64,000 bases of DNA, from positions 1,264,417 through 1,328,416 of the forward strand of contig NZ_KV917369.1 in assembly GCF_002019595.1 (NCBI RefSeq). Reading direction: 5' to 3'. The translations under genes and the position numbers were made by a program. This DNA is from Priestia abyssalis (GTDB lineage: Bacteria; Bacillota; Bacilli; Bacillales; Bacillaceae_H). Below, one piece after another: positions 17,860 to 27,100 of this stretch. Every line of letters starts with the position of its first letter. The first letter of the stretch is position 1. Below the pieces are notes generated by a model. It worked only from the letters and a program-made list of their open reading frames with translations. It made no database searches and was not told the DNA's origin.

Positions 17860-17860
17860 A

Positions 17861-17896
17861 AAAGCTTCTCCCTTACCGGGGAGAAGCTTTTTTTGA
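17861..17896 (+). terminator. Terminator ending the typA-ylaH unit
   Basis: Stem AAAGCTTCTCCC (17861-17872) with GGGAGAAGCTTT (17879-17890), followed by a T-run. Confidence 0.92.
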
Positions 17897-17916
17897 GTAT
17901 AACTTTTTCGATGGGG

Positions 17917-18036
17917 ACTGGTGTCTAGCTCCAGCGCCTAGCTCGTTGTGGAAAAGATGATTGCCCTCATAAGGCGCGTATACGGGGTCAATCCCTATTT
18001 CCTTCACGAGCTGACCAAGGCGCTTACGCTTTTCTT
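17917..18036 (-). repeat. Hairpin repeat family A, divergent copy 2
   Basis: It begins GTCTAGCTCCAGCGCCTAGC and ends GAGCTGACCAAGGCGCTTAC then GCTTTTCTTA. I recognise these ends as a repeat common between genes in Bacillus genomes. The inside differs from the other copies here: it lacks the AAARAGC apex and has a GGG/CCC hairpin instead. Confidence 0.7.
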
Positions 18037-18042
18037 ATCATC

Positions 18043-18243
18043 TTACCAATCTTCTTCTACTTTCCGTGGTTGATATAAGTTGAATTTACCTGACGCGGCT
18101 CTTTCTTTTGTGCGCTTTTCAATTCGGTTATGGCAATCCGAGCACATGTATGTATGAATAGGGCGATTACGCAAGCGTTTAGCTATTAATGTTTCATCCT
18201 CAATGGATTCGATTTTATCACATAATACACACTTTACTCTCAT
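18043..18243 (-). CDS. ylaI: Zinc-ribbon protein YlaI (DUF2197)
   Basis: A 66-residue basic protein with two CxxC pairs: CVLC (residues 5 to 8) and CSDC (about 34 to 37), which together should bind one zinc ion. The rest is a helix rich in Arg and Lys (HNRIEKRTKERAASGKF). Length and cysteine spacing match YlaI of B. subtilis, function unknown. GAGGTGG is upstream of the ATG at 18243. It lies on the opposite strand from its neighbours. Confidence 0.88.
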   Translation of the reverse strand: MRVKCVLCDKIESIEDETLIAKRLRNRPIHTYMCSDCHNRIEKRTKERAASGKFNLYQPRKVEEDW

Positions 18244-18419
18244 TTTTCCACCTCAAAGCTTTAATTGTCATAAAAAAATAAAGGATATATTGATTATGGG
18301 CGGAAAGAAAGAAGGATGTCAATTTATTTTCGTCGAAGAATGTTACATATGAAGAAAAAACGTCATGATATTTAACATGATGAAATTTCTGCGTTTCCTT
18401 TATTCGTAAAAATAGGTAT

Positions 18420-18470
18420 TATAAAGGAAACTTCCCTCAGCAGGGGATCTACTGCCTGTTAATTCGGGGC
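18420..18470 (+). repeat. Two-hairpin short element (family B), copy 1
   Basis: It starts TATAAAGGAAACTTCC. Hairpin 1 is TTCCCT, loop CAGC, AGGGGA (18432-18447). Hairpin 2 is CCTG, loop TTAATT, CGGG (18455-18468) within CTGCCTGTTAATTCGGGG. It lies 38 nt before a flavin-fold gene, and a direct copy follows that gene at 18965. Confidence 0.7.
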
Positions 18471-18507
18471 AAAAGTAAAGCGATATTGAATTCGGGAGGG
18501 GATTAAA

Positions 18508-18963
18508 TTGGCTAATCAAGTAGAACAAACATTGATTGAACCATTATTTGATAGCTTGCAAAAGGAACGCTTTGTCACATTAGCCACAGTGGATTTTGAA
18601 ACGAAAGCGCCAAATGTCAGTGCTATTTCATGGATATTAGCGAAGGATTCATCTCATATTTATTTTGCAGTGGACAACCGCTCCAGAATTGTAACAAATA
18701 TTCAAAATCACAGCGGTGTAGTTATTAACATTATTGCGAATGAATCTTGTTACTCCATTAGCGGTTCTGCTGCGTTGAAGCAAGAACGATTAGAGGGAGT
18801 CCCGTTAAAGTTGGCATTAATTGAAGTAAACATTAGAGAAGTACGTGATGTCATGTTTTATGGGTCTAAAATTGCAGCAGAGCCTGTATATGAAAAAACA
18901 TATGACCCAAAGGCTGCAGCAAAGCTCGATAAACAAGTAATGGATGCAATGAGACAGGCATGA
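18508..18963 (+). CDS. Pyridoxamine 5'-phosphate oxidase-like (FMN-binding split-barrel) protein
   Basis: A 151-residue single-domain protein with the split-barrel pattern: ERFVTLATVDFETKAPNVSAISW (strand pair, about 20 to 42), HIYFAVDNRSRIVTNIQNHSGVVINII (about 50 to 78) and YSISGSAAL. It is short for a true PdxH and lacks its C-terminal region, so it is more likely a flavin- or haem-binding member of unknown function. The start is TTG 18508 with GGGAGGGG upstream. In B. subtilis ylaI and ylaJ are neighbours without this gene; here it is bracketed by two direct copies of a short repeat. Confidence 0.8.
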   Translation: MANQVEQTLIEPLFDSLQKERFVTLATVDFETKAPNVSAISWILAKDSSHIYFAVDNRSRIVTNIQNHSGVVINIIANESCYSISGSAALKQERLEGVPLKLALIEVNIREVRDVMFYGSKIAAEPVYEKTYDPKAAAKLDKQVMDAMRQA

Positions 18964-18964
18964 C

Positions 18965-19016
18965 TATAAAGGAAACTTCCATCAGTGGGAGTTACTGCCT
19001 GTTGATGCGGGATAAA
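18965..19016 (+). repeat. Two-hairpin short element (family B), copy 2
   Basis: It starts 2 nt after the stop of the split-barrel gene with TATAAAGGAAACTTCC. Hairpin 1 is CTTCCA, loop TCAG, TGGGAG (18976-18991). Hairpin 2 is CCTG, loop TTGATG, CGGG (18998-19011), followed by ATAAA. Confidence 0.7.
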
Positions 19017-19058
19017 TAAAACAGATGGACCTTGTTCGGCCCATCTGTTTTATTTATC
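19011..19058. terminator. Bidirectional terminator before ylaJ
   Basis: A perfect 18-bp stem (19011-19028 with 19041-19058, AAACAGATGG core) has AT-rich flanks and contains the ylaJ stop codon. It overlaps the end of repeat B copy 2. Confidence 0.85.
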
Positions 19059-19646
19059 TAGATGATTGTTCGATTGATCTTGTTGTTCTTTCTCTAATTC
19101 TTTTTGTTCACCAGCCGGAAGTTTATCATCATTCGTTTCCGTTTCCGATGGATTTTTTCGTATTTCACTTGCCGCTTCAGGGATAATTCGTCCGGCGATA
19201 TCAGCAAGTTCTTCTAAAAAACCGGTAACAGGCCTGCCGTTTTGAATATCGCCTCCGATTTCGCGTAAACGCGCATAGGTATCCGGATCAGCGATTACAA
19301 TCGCGTTTGCTCCAAAAGGATCTTTTTTTAAACTTTCTGCTACTGAATATTTAATAGACCCGACTTCCGAGCGCTCTAATTTTGCATTTACGTCAATGCC
19401 CACTAATGCGTATTTTCCAACAACTACAGCAGTTGCATCATTGACATTTGGAATACTGGAGGCGAGCTGGACGAGATGACGCGAAATATCTTTGGCGGAA
19501 CGCTTTTGAACCTGCTCAGGTACACTGTTTTTAACTCGAATCAATTCTGTTTGGTTTTCGTTTTCTTCAACTGACTGTTGATTGACGGTACAAGCGGATA
19601 AAATACAAGAGAAAAAGACTGCAAAAATTAAGAGCCGTTTGGCCAT
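19050..19646 (-). CDS. ylaJ: YhcN/YlaJ-family sporulation lipoprotein
   Basis: A 198-residue lipoprotein. Signal sequence RLLIFAVFFSCILSAC ends in a lipobox (LSAC, Cys about 19). The YhcN/YlaJ domain covers about residues 45 to 165, including DATAVVVGKYALVGIDVNAK and DPFGANAIVIADPD. The C-terminal 30 residues are a charged Glu/Lys/Gln tail. Family members are forespore or spore-coat-associated in Bacillus. It is monocistronic and divergent from ylaK. GGGGG precedes the ATG at 19646 by about 6 nt. Confidence 0.9.
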   Translation of the reverse strand: MAKRLLIFAVFFSCILSACTVNQQSVEENENQTELIRVKNSVPEQVQKRSAKDISRHLVQLASSIPNVNDATAVVVGKYALVGIDVNAKLERSEVGSIKYSVAESLKKDPFGANAIVIADPDTYARLREIGGDIQNGRPVTGFLEELADIAGRIIPEAASEIRKNPSETETNDDKLPAGEQKELEKEQQDQSNNHLDK

Positions 19647-19853
19647 ATGAAAAAATCCCCCTTTTCACTTGAGATTCTTGTCTTTATTGTGTAATAAATC
19701 TTCTATCTTTATACGTTAATTCATATATTTAAGACAAACGTTCCTTCATCAATGTTCACTTACATAAGGGAGGCGAAAAGGGAGCCATCAAGTAGTGGAT
19801 GGAGCCAACATTTACTACTTCTCGAAAAACTACTTGGGGTAGGAGGCGGAAGA

Positions 19854-21182
19854 TTGAGAAAAGTTTACGTATTAGATACGAATGTTTTATTGCAAGATCC
19901 GCATTCGATTTTTTCTTTTGAAGATAATGAAGTGGTAATACCGGCTGTTGTTTTGGAAGAAGTAGACTCTAAAAAACGAAACATGGATGAGGTAGGTAGA
20001 AATGCCCGGCATGTTTCCAAACTTATCGATAATTTAAGGCAAAATGGAAAGTTGCATGAGAAAATTCCGCTGGAAACAGGAGGGTTTTTACGGATTGAAC
20101 TGAACCACCGTTCATTTCACCAACTGCAGGAGATTTTTGTAGAGAAGACGAACGATAATCGTATATTGGCTGTGGCCAAAAATTTATCACTTGAAGAAGA
20201 AACAAAGGAAGAGGGAAGGCAAGTTATTCTAGTAAGTAAAGATGTACTTGTACGAGTAAAAGCAGACGCCATTGGATTAGAGGCTGAAGATTTTCTGAGT
20301 GACAGAGTTGTAGAATATGACAGTATTTATAAAGGATTTTTAGAAGTATACATTCAAAAGGATTTGTTAAGTATGTTCTATGAAAAAGGAGAATTGCCCC
20401 TTTCTCAGATGGCGAATCATCCTTTTTATCCAAATCAGTTTATTGTCATGAAAGACGCATTTGGAAGCTCTGGTTCGGCTGTCGGAATTGTCGATCAAGC
20501 GGGGAAAAAAGTTCGCAAGCTTGTATATGAATACGATCATATATGGGGAATCAAGCCGCGGAATGTCCAGCAAACGATGGCACTTGAACTTTTGCTCCGG
20601 GATGATGTATCCTTGGTGACATTAATCGGGAAAGCAGGTACAGGAAAAACCCTTCTTGCATTGGCTGCGGGCTTAATGCAAACGGAAGATTTGGGTTATT
20701 TTAAAAAGCTTCTCGTCGCACGGCCTATTGTTCCTGTCGGCAAAGATCTCGGTTTTCTGCCGGGAGAAAAGCAAGAAAAATTAAGGCCCTGGGTTCAGCC
20801 GATTTATGATAATTTAGAGTACTTGTTTAATACAAAAAAACCCGGTGAACTTGATGCCATTTTAGCAGGCATGGGGTCTATTGAAGTAGAGGCCCTCACG
20901 TATATTCGCGGAAGAAGCATCCCAGACCAATTTATTATTATTGATGAAGCCCAAAATTTAACGAAACATGAAGTGAAAACGATTTTAACGAGGGTAGGAG
21001 AACGAAGCAAAATTGTGTTAATGGGGGATCCGGCACAAATTGATCATCCTTACTTAGATGAATATAACAATGGCCTCACGTATGTTGTAGAAAAATTTAA
21101 AGACCAAAAGATTTCCGGACATGTCAACCTTGTTAAAGGAGAGCGCTCTGCTCTCGCACAGTTAGCAGCAGATCTGCTCTGA
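19854..21182 (+). CDS. ylaK: PIN domain-PhoH ATPase fusion protein YlaK
   Basis: A 442-residue protein with two domains. The N-terminal PIN nuclease domain (1 to about 140) keeps the acidic residues in VLDTNVLLQDP, VVLEEVDSKK and NDNRILAVA. The C-terminal PhoH domain (about 240 to 440) has Walker A GKAGTGKT (about 264) and Walker B FIIIDEAQN. PhoH2 proteins of this layout act as ATP-dependent RNA helicase-ribonucleases in mycobacteria; activity here is inferred. TTG 19854 is chosen because AGGAGG (19841-19846) lies 7 nt upstream. An in-frame ATG at 19752 would add 34 atypical residues. Confidence 0.9.
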   Translation: MRKVYVLDTNVLLQDPHSIFSFEDNEVVIPAVVLEEVDSKKRNMDEVGRNARHVSKLIDNLRQNGKLHEKIPLETGGFLRIELNHRSFHQLQEIFVEKTNDNRILAVAKNLSLEEETKEEGRQVILVSKDVLVRVKADAIGLEAEDFLSDRVVEYDSIYKGFLEVYIQKDLLSMFYEKGELPLSQMANHPFYPNQFIVMKDAFGSSGSAVGIVDQAGKKVRKLVYEYDHIWGIKPRNVQQTMALELLLRDDVSLVTLIGKAGTGKTLLALAAGLMQTEDLGYFKKLLVARPIVPVGKDLGFLPGEKQEKLRPWVQPIYDNLEYLFNTKKPGELDAILAGMGSIEVEALTYIRGRSIPDQFIIIDEAQNLTKHEVKTILTRVGERSKIVLMGDPAQIDHPYLDEYNNGLTYVVEKFKDQKISGHVNLVKGERSALAQLAADLL

Positions 21183-21348
21183 GGAGTATGAAAGGACTCC
21201 AAGCGACTGAAAAAGGATGAAGGCGATATACAGAAAAAGACTGTCAAGCCCTTCCAAACAAGAGGAGGACTCACCCGGAAAAATTTCTTGTCGAGTCCTC
21301 CTGCAGGGTGGAAGGTTCCGTTCATTATGTTTAAGCGGAAGGGGGGCC

Positions 21349-21858
21349 TTATTTAATGATGAATTTGCGAATATGTTTAATCGGTTCATTTTGATTGGAA
21401 CCGTCGTCAAAATAAATGTGGACAGGACCGTCTTCTTTAAGCGGCTTGCCATTATAAGAGAAAGCCAATATGAACGTATCTGCTTCATGAAGCGGGACTT
21501 CGATTGTCTTATCTTTCGTTTCAATTAAACAAACAGATGCATCTTCACCCGGCTCCGCGTTCTTTAAAAAATGCTTGAAGGCGATTCCAAATGAACCGTT
21601 TATAATTTTTTCTTTTTCAAACTTTTTTTCTGTTTTTAAAGTTGGCGGGAAGACCGCTCCTTCACGTATTTCTCGGTCCCAGTGAGCAGAGATATTCTTT
21701 GTATAGGCAGCTAGCTCGTCCTCTTTTTCGGTAGTTGAAATAAAGTAATTATTTAAATCCACTTTACGATCATCGAAAATCCAAACCCCCGGATCCAACG
21801 TGATTGTGTATTTTACATTTCCTTCGATAGGTAATATGTTTTCCATCTTTGTCACCAT
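21349..21858 (-). CDS. ylaL: YlaL-like hypothetical protein
   Basis: A 169-residue cytoplasmic protein beginning MVTKMENILPIEGNVKYT, with the distinctive TLDPGVWIFDDRKVDLNNYF (about 20 to 39) and a C-terminal beta-rich half (IEVPLHEADTFILAFSYNGKPLKEDGPVHIYF in outline). Length and position between ylaK and ylaN agree with B. subtilis YlaL, whose function I do not know. GGGG lies 7 nt before ATG 21858. The minus-strand orientation between plus-strand neighbours makes it a separate unit. Confidence 0.75.
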   Translation of the reverse strand: MVTKMENILPIEGNVKYTITLDPGVWIFDDRKVDLNNYFISTTEKEDELAAYTKNISAHWDREIREGAVFPPTLKTEKKFEKEKIINGSFGIAFKHFLKNAEPGEDASVCLIETKDKTIEVPLHEADTFILAFSYNGKPLKEDGPVHIYFDDGSNQNEPIKHIRKFIIK

Positions 21859-22006
21859 TCCTTTTCCCCAAGTCTCTTTTTAGTATAAAGATTTTATGGA
21901 AAGATGTCACCATTTGGCTGTCCTGTTTTTTCTTGCAATTTCAACAGTTTAACGATATTATTTAAAGATAGAATCAGGAAAATGCTCGGGAACGGAGGGA
22001 CTGATT

Positions 22007-22288
22007 TTGACGCCTGAGATTACAATAGATCATCGTGATAAAGCATATGCGCTCTTAAAAGCAGATGCAGAGAAAATTTTAAAGCTTATTCAAGTACAAA
22101 TGGATAATCTTACGATGCCGCAATGTCCGTTGTATGAAGAAGTTTTAGATACACAAATGTTCGGATTATCGAGGGAGATTGATTTTGCCGTACGTCTAGA
22201 ACTTATTGATGAGCCTACGGGGAAAGCATTGTTAGATCGTCTTGAACGTGAACTGTCAGCGCTGCATGAAGCATTTACGAAAAAGTAA
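22007..22288 (+). CDS. ylaN: YlaN (UPF0358), iron-responsive Fur partner
   Basis: A 93-residue all-helical protein; [20 protein letters not shown] and [28 protein letters not shown] (cited as about 37 to 64) are the family signature. In B. subtilis YlaN is required for growth without added iron and has been reported to bind Fur and relieve its repression when iron is low. TTG 22007 has GGAGGG about 8 nt upstream. It has its own terminator and lies before ftsW as in B. subtilis. Confidence 0.93.
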   Translation: MTPEITIDHRDKAYALLKADAEKILKLIQVQMDNLTMPQCPLYEEVLDTQMFGLSREIDFAVRLELIDEPTGKALLDRLERELSALHEAFTKK

Positions 22289-22308
22289 GCGACACCATAC
22301 ACTCAGTT

Positions 22309-22343
22309 AACTCAAACTATAATTTTCTTAGTTTGAGTTTTTT
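22309..22343 (+). terminator. ylaN terminator
   Basis: An 11-bp stem, AACTCAAACTA (22309-22319) with TAGTTTGAGTT (22329-22339), followed by a T-run. Confidence 0.92.
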
Positions 22344-22721
22344 CATAGGAGACTGGGAAGGAAACATAATTTCTTTATGTTTTCTTCCCAGTCTCCCGAA
22401 AAAGAACCGTCATGAGAGATTTTATTAAAATCGAGAATTGCTTGACGGTTTATTTCAGTTCAACAAACAAGATTCTCTTCCTTGGATGGATTGATAACTT
22501 CTTATGAAAAAATGTACCATTCACTGGTGTTATGGAGAAATTGCGATTATAAAAAATGCCTTCAAGCGTAAAATGAGAGTTCATCAAAAAAAAATTTATG
22601 CATAATTGTTCATAAATATAACAATTTTCCTCCGCAAAAAATAGAAAAAATATAGTAAGATGGAAGTAACAGTCTTGTTGCTTCATACCTTCCAAAATGG
22701 ATGTGTAAAGGAAGAGGTAAG
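22344..22721. other. Structured gap between ylaN and ftsW
   Basis: After the ylaN terminator come a 22-bp stem with one G-T wobble (22348-22369 with 22375-22396, GGAGACTGGGAAG arms) and a looser stem (AACCGTCA 22405-22412 with TGACGGTT 22443-22450) enclosing GATTTT/AAAATC. Neither has a T-run. The remaining 250 nt are AT-rich. Open frames here lack SD sites. The ftsW promoter must be in this stretch but I cannot place it. Confidence 0.5.
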
Positions 22722-23945
22722 ATGTTTAAAAGAATGTTTCGCTATTACGATTATTCTATTATTATTGCCATCGTGTGTTTAAGTGCGATTGGACTTGTCA
22801 TGATTTACAGTGCAAGTATGGTGACGAGTGTGACACGTTTTGATGTGCCCTACGATTATTTTTACAATCGTCAAAAAATATGGCTTACAGTTTCTTTTTT
22901 TGTATTTTTCGCCACAATGATACTGCCATATAAAATCTATTTAAAACTCATTCCAATTGGCATTGGGATCATTACCGCCACACTATTACTTTTATTTATA
23001 CTCGGGTTATTTGGACTCGGACATACAGCTGGAAATGCAACGAGTTGGTTTAAAGTTGGCGGAGCCAGCATTCAGCCGGCAGAGTTTGCAAAAATTGGGC
23101 TTGTCATGTATTTGGCCATGGTCTTTTCAAAACGCCAAGAATACATTAATGACTTTCGAAAAGCATTTATTGGACCCATTACCATTACTCTCCTTATTGT
23201 AGGTCTTGTTATGGTTCAGCCTGACTTTGGAACTGCCATGATTATTGGTATGATAGCCGCAGCTGTAATGTCATGTTCAGGAATCAGTTTAAAAACCTTT
23301 TTTAAATTGGTTCGACTGGCAATAGGCCTCGCTTTAGTAGCAATCCCTATTGGAATGGTGACAGGTTATGTATCCGAAGAGCGTCTATCGCGCTTCACGG
23401 GAGCGGGCGATCCGTTCAAACATGCAGAAGATGCCGGTTATCAGCTTGTCAACTCTTATTTGGCCATTGGGTCCGGCGGGATTAAAGGATTGGGTCTTGG
23501 GGGAAGCATTCAAAAGTACGGGTATTTGCCAGAATCCCATACGGATTTTATCATGGCGGTCATTGCTGAAGAGTTAGGGTTTTTCGGTGTGTCCGTTGTC
23601 TTGATATTATTATTCTTCATCGTAGCCAAAACATTGTTGCTGGCCAAGAAATGTGATGATCCATTCGGAAGTTTAATTTGTGTCGGAGTCGGTACGATGA
23701 TCGGTTTGCAGTCGTTTATCAATCTTGGCGGTTTAACCGGCTTAATTCCTATTACAGGGGTGCCTTTGCCGTTTATTAGTTATGGCGGTTCTTCTCTTGT
23801 ATTGCTGATGATTTCAATGGGGCTTGTTGTAAATGTTTCCATGTTTGTTAATTATCGTAAAGATAAAAAAAACCAAGCGAATATGCAGCAACAAAAAGCC
23901 ACTGTTGAAAAGGGCAGCACAATCTCTTTAAATTCGGATGTGTAA
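22722..23945 (+). CDS. ftsW: Septal peptidoglycan polymerase FtsW
   Basis: A 407-residue SEDS-family protein with ten predicted membrane helices. It polymerises lipid II at the division septum together with a class B PBP. Family motifs visible are QPAEFAKI (about 117), QPDFGTA (about 165), the large extracytoplasmic loop with GYQLVNSYLAIGSGGI and ESHTDFI, and PLPFISYGGSSL near the end. The C-terminal tail is polar (about 35 residues). ATG 22722 is preferred; an ATG at 22701 would overlap the AGAGG site. It lies directly before pycA as in B. subtilis. Confidence 0.95.
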   Translation: MFKRMFRYYDYSIIIAIVCLSAIGLVMIYSASMVTSVTRFDVPYDYFYNRQKIWLTVSFFVFFATMILPYKIYLKLIPIGIGIITATLLLLFILGLFGLGHTAGNATSWFKVGGASIQPAEFAKIGLVMYLAMVFSKRQEYINDFRKAFIGPITITLLIVGLVMVQPDFGTAMIIGMIAAAVMSCSGISLKTFFKLVRLAIGLALVAIPIGMVTGYVSEERLSRFTGAGDPFKHAEDAGYQLVNSYLAIGSGGIKGLGLGGSIQKYGYLPESHTDFIMAVIAEELGFFGVSVVLILLFFIVAKTLLLAKKCDDPFGSLICVGVGTMIGLQSFINLGGLTGLIPITGVPLPFISYGGSSLVLLMISMGLVVNVSMFVNYRKDKKNQANMQQQKATVEKGSTISLNSDV

Positions 23946-23976
23946 AACGGTGGGGAGCCTCCCCATCGTTCTATAT
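23946..23976 (+). terminator. Weak terminator-like hairpin after ftsW
   Basis: AACGGTGGGG (23946-23955) pairs with CCCCATCGTT (23961-23970) with one G-T wobble. The tail CTATATATAT has few T, so read-through into pycA is possible. Confidence 0.5.
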
Positions 23977-24117
23977 ATATTTTGGTTCTGTTAAACGATC
24001 TTGTTAATTTCTATCTTTGTTGACCACCCTGAAAAAACTGGAGTCGAAAATTAATATGGGAATTTAACGGGGCCTATACTTAAAAGGTAATAAAGAATTT
24101 GAAAGGGGATATACAGC

Positions 24118-27100
24118 ATGAGCTCTGTAACAAAGAAAATCAAAAAAGTACTCGTTGCCAATCGTGGTGAAATTGCGATTCGTGTGTTTCGCGCGTGTAA
24201 CGAATTAAACATTCGAACAGTAGCCATCTACTCAAAAGAGGACACAGGTTCTTACCACCGCTATAAAGCAGATGAAGCTTATTTGGTGGGAGAAGGAAAA
24301 AAGCCGATTGAAGCTTATTTAGACATCGAAAATATTATTGAAATTGCAAAGGCGCACGATGTTGACGCCATCCACCCGGGCTATGGGTTTTTGTCAGAAA
24401 ATATCCAATTTGCGAAACGTTGCGAAGATGAAGGCATCATTTTTATTGGTCCTAAATCAAAACATCTCGATATGTTCGGCGATAAAGTAAAAGCGCGCCA
24501 TCAAGCAATTGAAGCAAACATTCCCGTTATTCCAGGAACTGATGGACCTATCGACAGCCTAGAAGAAGCGAAAACCTTTGGAAAAGAGCATGGCTATCCG
24601 CTTATGATTAAAGCTGCGCTTGGCGGAGGCGGCCGCGGAATGCGAATTGTCCGCAGTGAAGCAGGCTTAAAAGAATCTTACGAACGTGCCAAATCAGAAG
24701 CGAAAGCGGCATTTGGAAGCGATGAGGTATATGTAGAGAAATTTGTAGAAAATCCAAAGCATATCGAAGTCCAAATTTTAGGTGATAATGAAGGCAACAT
24801 TGTTCACTTGTACGAACGTGATTGTTCCGTGCAGCGCCGCCATCAAAAAGTGGTAGAGGTAGCTCCGAGCGTTTCTTTATCTGAAAGCTTGCGTCAAGCT
24901 ATCTGCGAGGCTGCTGTCCATCTTATGAAAAACGTTTCATACATAAATGCCGGAACGGTAGAGTTTCTCGTGGCAGACGATAAATTTTACTTCATTGAAG
25001 TGAATCCGCGTGTACAAGTAGAGCACACCATTACGGAAATGATTACGGGTATTGATATCGTTCAATCCCAAATTTTAATTGCTGACGGCTGCTCTCTTCA
25101 TAGTGATGAAGTGGGAATTCCTAAGCAAGAGAAGATTATTGTGCATGGTTATGCTATTCAATCACGTGTTACAACGGAAGATCCGCAAAATAATTTCATG
25201 CCTGATACAGGAAAGATTATGGCCTATCGTTCAGGAGGCGGTTTTGGTGTGCGTCTAGATACGGGAAACAGTTTCCAAGGAGCCGTTATTACACCGTATT
25301 ATGACTCTCTTCTTGTTAAAGTAACGACATGGGCATTAACATTTGAACAGGCAGCGGCAAAAATGGTTCGAAACTTAAGAGAATTTCGTATCCGTGGAAT
25401 CAAGACAAACATTCCGTTCCTTGAGAATGTTGTGAAGCACGAAAATTTCTTAACAGGCAACTATAATACATCATTTATCGATTCATCTCCGGAGTTGTTT
25501 GTCTTCCCGAAACGAAAAGACCGTGGAACGAAAATGCTCACATATATTGGAAATGTCACAGTGAACGGATTTCCTGGGGTTGCCAAAAAGAAAAAACCTG
25601 TATTTGTCAAGCCGAGCATTCCACAAGTAAAATATTCTGAACCGATTCCAGATGGAACGAAGCAAATTTTAGATTCACAGGGCGCAGAGGGAGTTGTAAA
25701 GTGGATTAAAGAACAGAAGGAAGTCTTGCTGACAGATACTACATTCCGCGATGCGCATCAATCACTCTTAGCAACGCGTGTACGCACAAATGACCTTTTG
25801 CACATTGCCGAGCCGACTGCTCGAATATTGCCGAATTTATTTTCTGCTGAGATGTGGGGCGGTGCAACATTCGATGTCTCATACCGTTTCTTAAAAGAAG
25901 ATCCATGGGATCGCTTATTGAACTTGCGAAAAGAGATGCCGAATGTTTTGTTCCAAATGCTTCTTCGTGCATCAAATGCTGTTGGATACAAGAACTATCC
26001 GGATAATGTCATCAAAGAATTTGTAGAAAAGTCTGCACAAGCAGGTATTGACGTTTTCCGTATATTCGATAGTTTAAACTGGGTTCAAGGTATGACGTTA
26101 GCGATTGATTCCGTACGTGAAAATGGGAAAATTGCGGAAGCAGCAATGTGCTATACGGGAGATATTTTAGACCCGACGAGAAGGAAGTATGATTTAAACT
26201 ATTATAAAGACCTTGCAAAAGAGCTTGAAGCATCAGGTGCGCATATTTTAGGAATCAAGGATATGGCGGGTCTACTCAAACCACAGGCTGCCTATGATTT
26301 GATTTCCGCTTTGAAAGAAACGGTAGATATCCCAATCCACTTGCACAGCCATGATACAAGCGGAAACGGCGTATTTATGTATGCAAAGGCGATTGAGGCA
26401 GGAGTCGATATTGTTGATGTAGCAGTCAGCTCCATGGCGGGACTTACATCACAGCCAAGCGCGAACTCTTTATACTATGCGTTAGAAGGCAATAATCGCA
26501 GACCACAAGTCAATATTCAAGGATTGGAACAAATTTCTCAATATTGGGAAGATATTCGCAAATATTACATTGACTTCGAAAGCGGCATGAATGCTCCTCA
26601 CACGGAAGTATATGTTCATGAAATGCCGGGCGGGCAATACAGCAACCTGCAGCAGCAAGCCAAAGCGGTAGGGCTGGGAGATCGTTGGGAAGAAGTCAAG
26701 GAGATGTATTCCCGCGTGAATCAACTGTTTGGCGACATCGTAAAAGTAACGCCTTCTTCAAAAGTAGTGGGAGACATGGCGCTTTATATGGTCCAAAATA
26801 ACTTAACGGAAGATGATGTTTATGAGCGCGGCGAGACACTCGATTTTCCGGATTCTGTAGTCGAATTATTTGAAGGGTATTTAGGACAGCCTCATGGCGG
26901 ATTCCCAAAAGAGCTTCAACGCATTATTTTAAAAGGAAAAGAGCCAATCACGGTTCGTCCTGGAGAACTATTGGAGCCTGTAGACTTCCAAGAGATTAAA
27001 GAGACATTGTATCATTCTTTAAATCGTCCGGTCACAAGCCATGAAGTCATCGCTCATGCACTATATCCGAAGGTATTTATGGAATATCAAAAAACGGTAG

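Noticed and set aside
22450..22695. Minus-strand 81-codon frame upstream of ftsW
   Set aside because: AT-rich Phe/Asn/Cys composition, no SD, and it lies where the ftsW promoter is expected.
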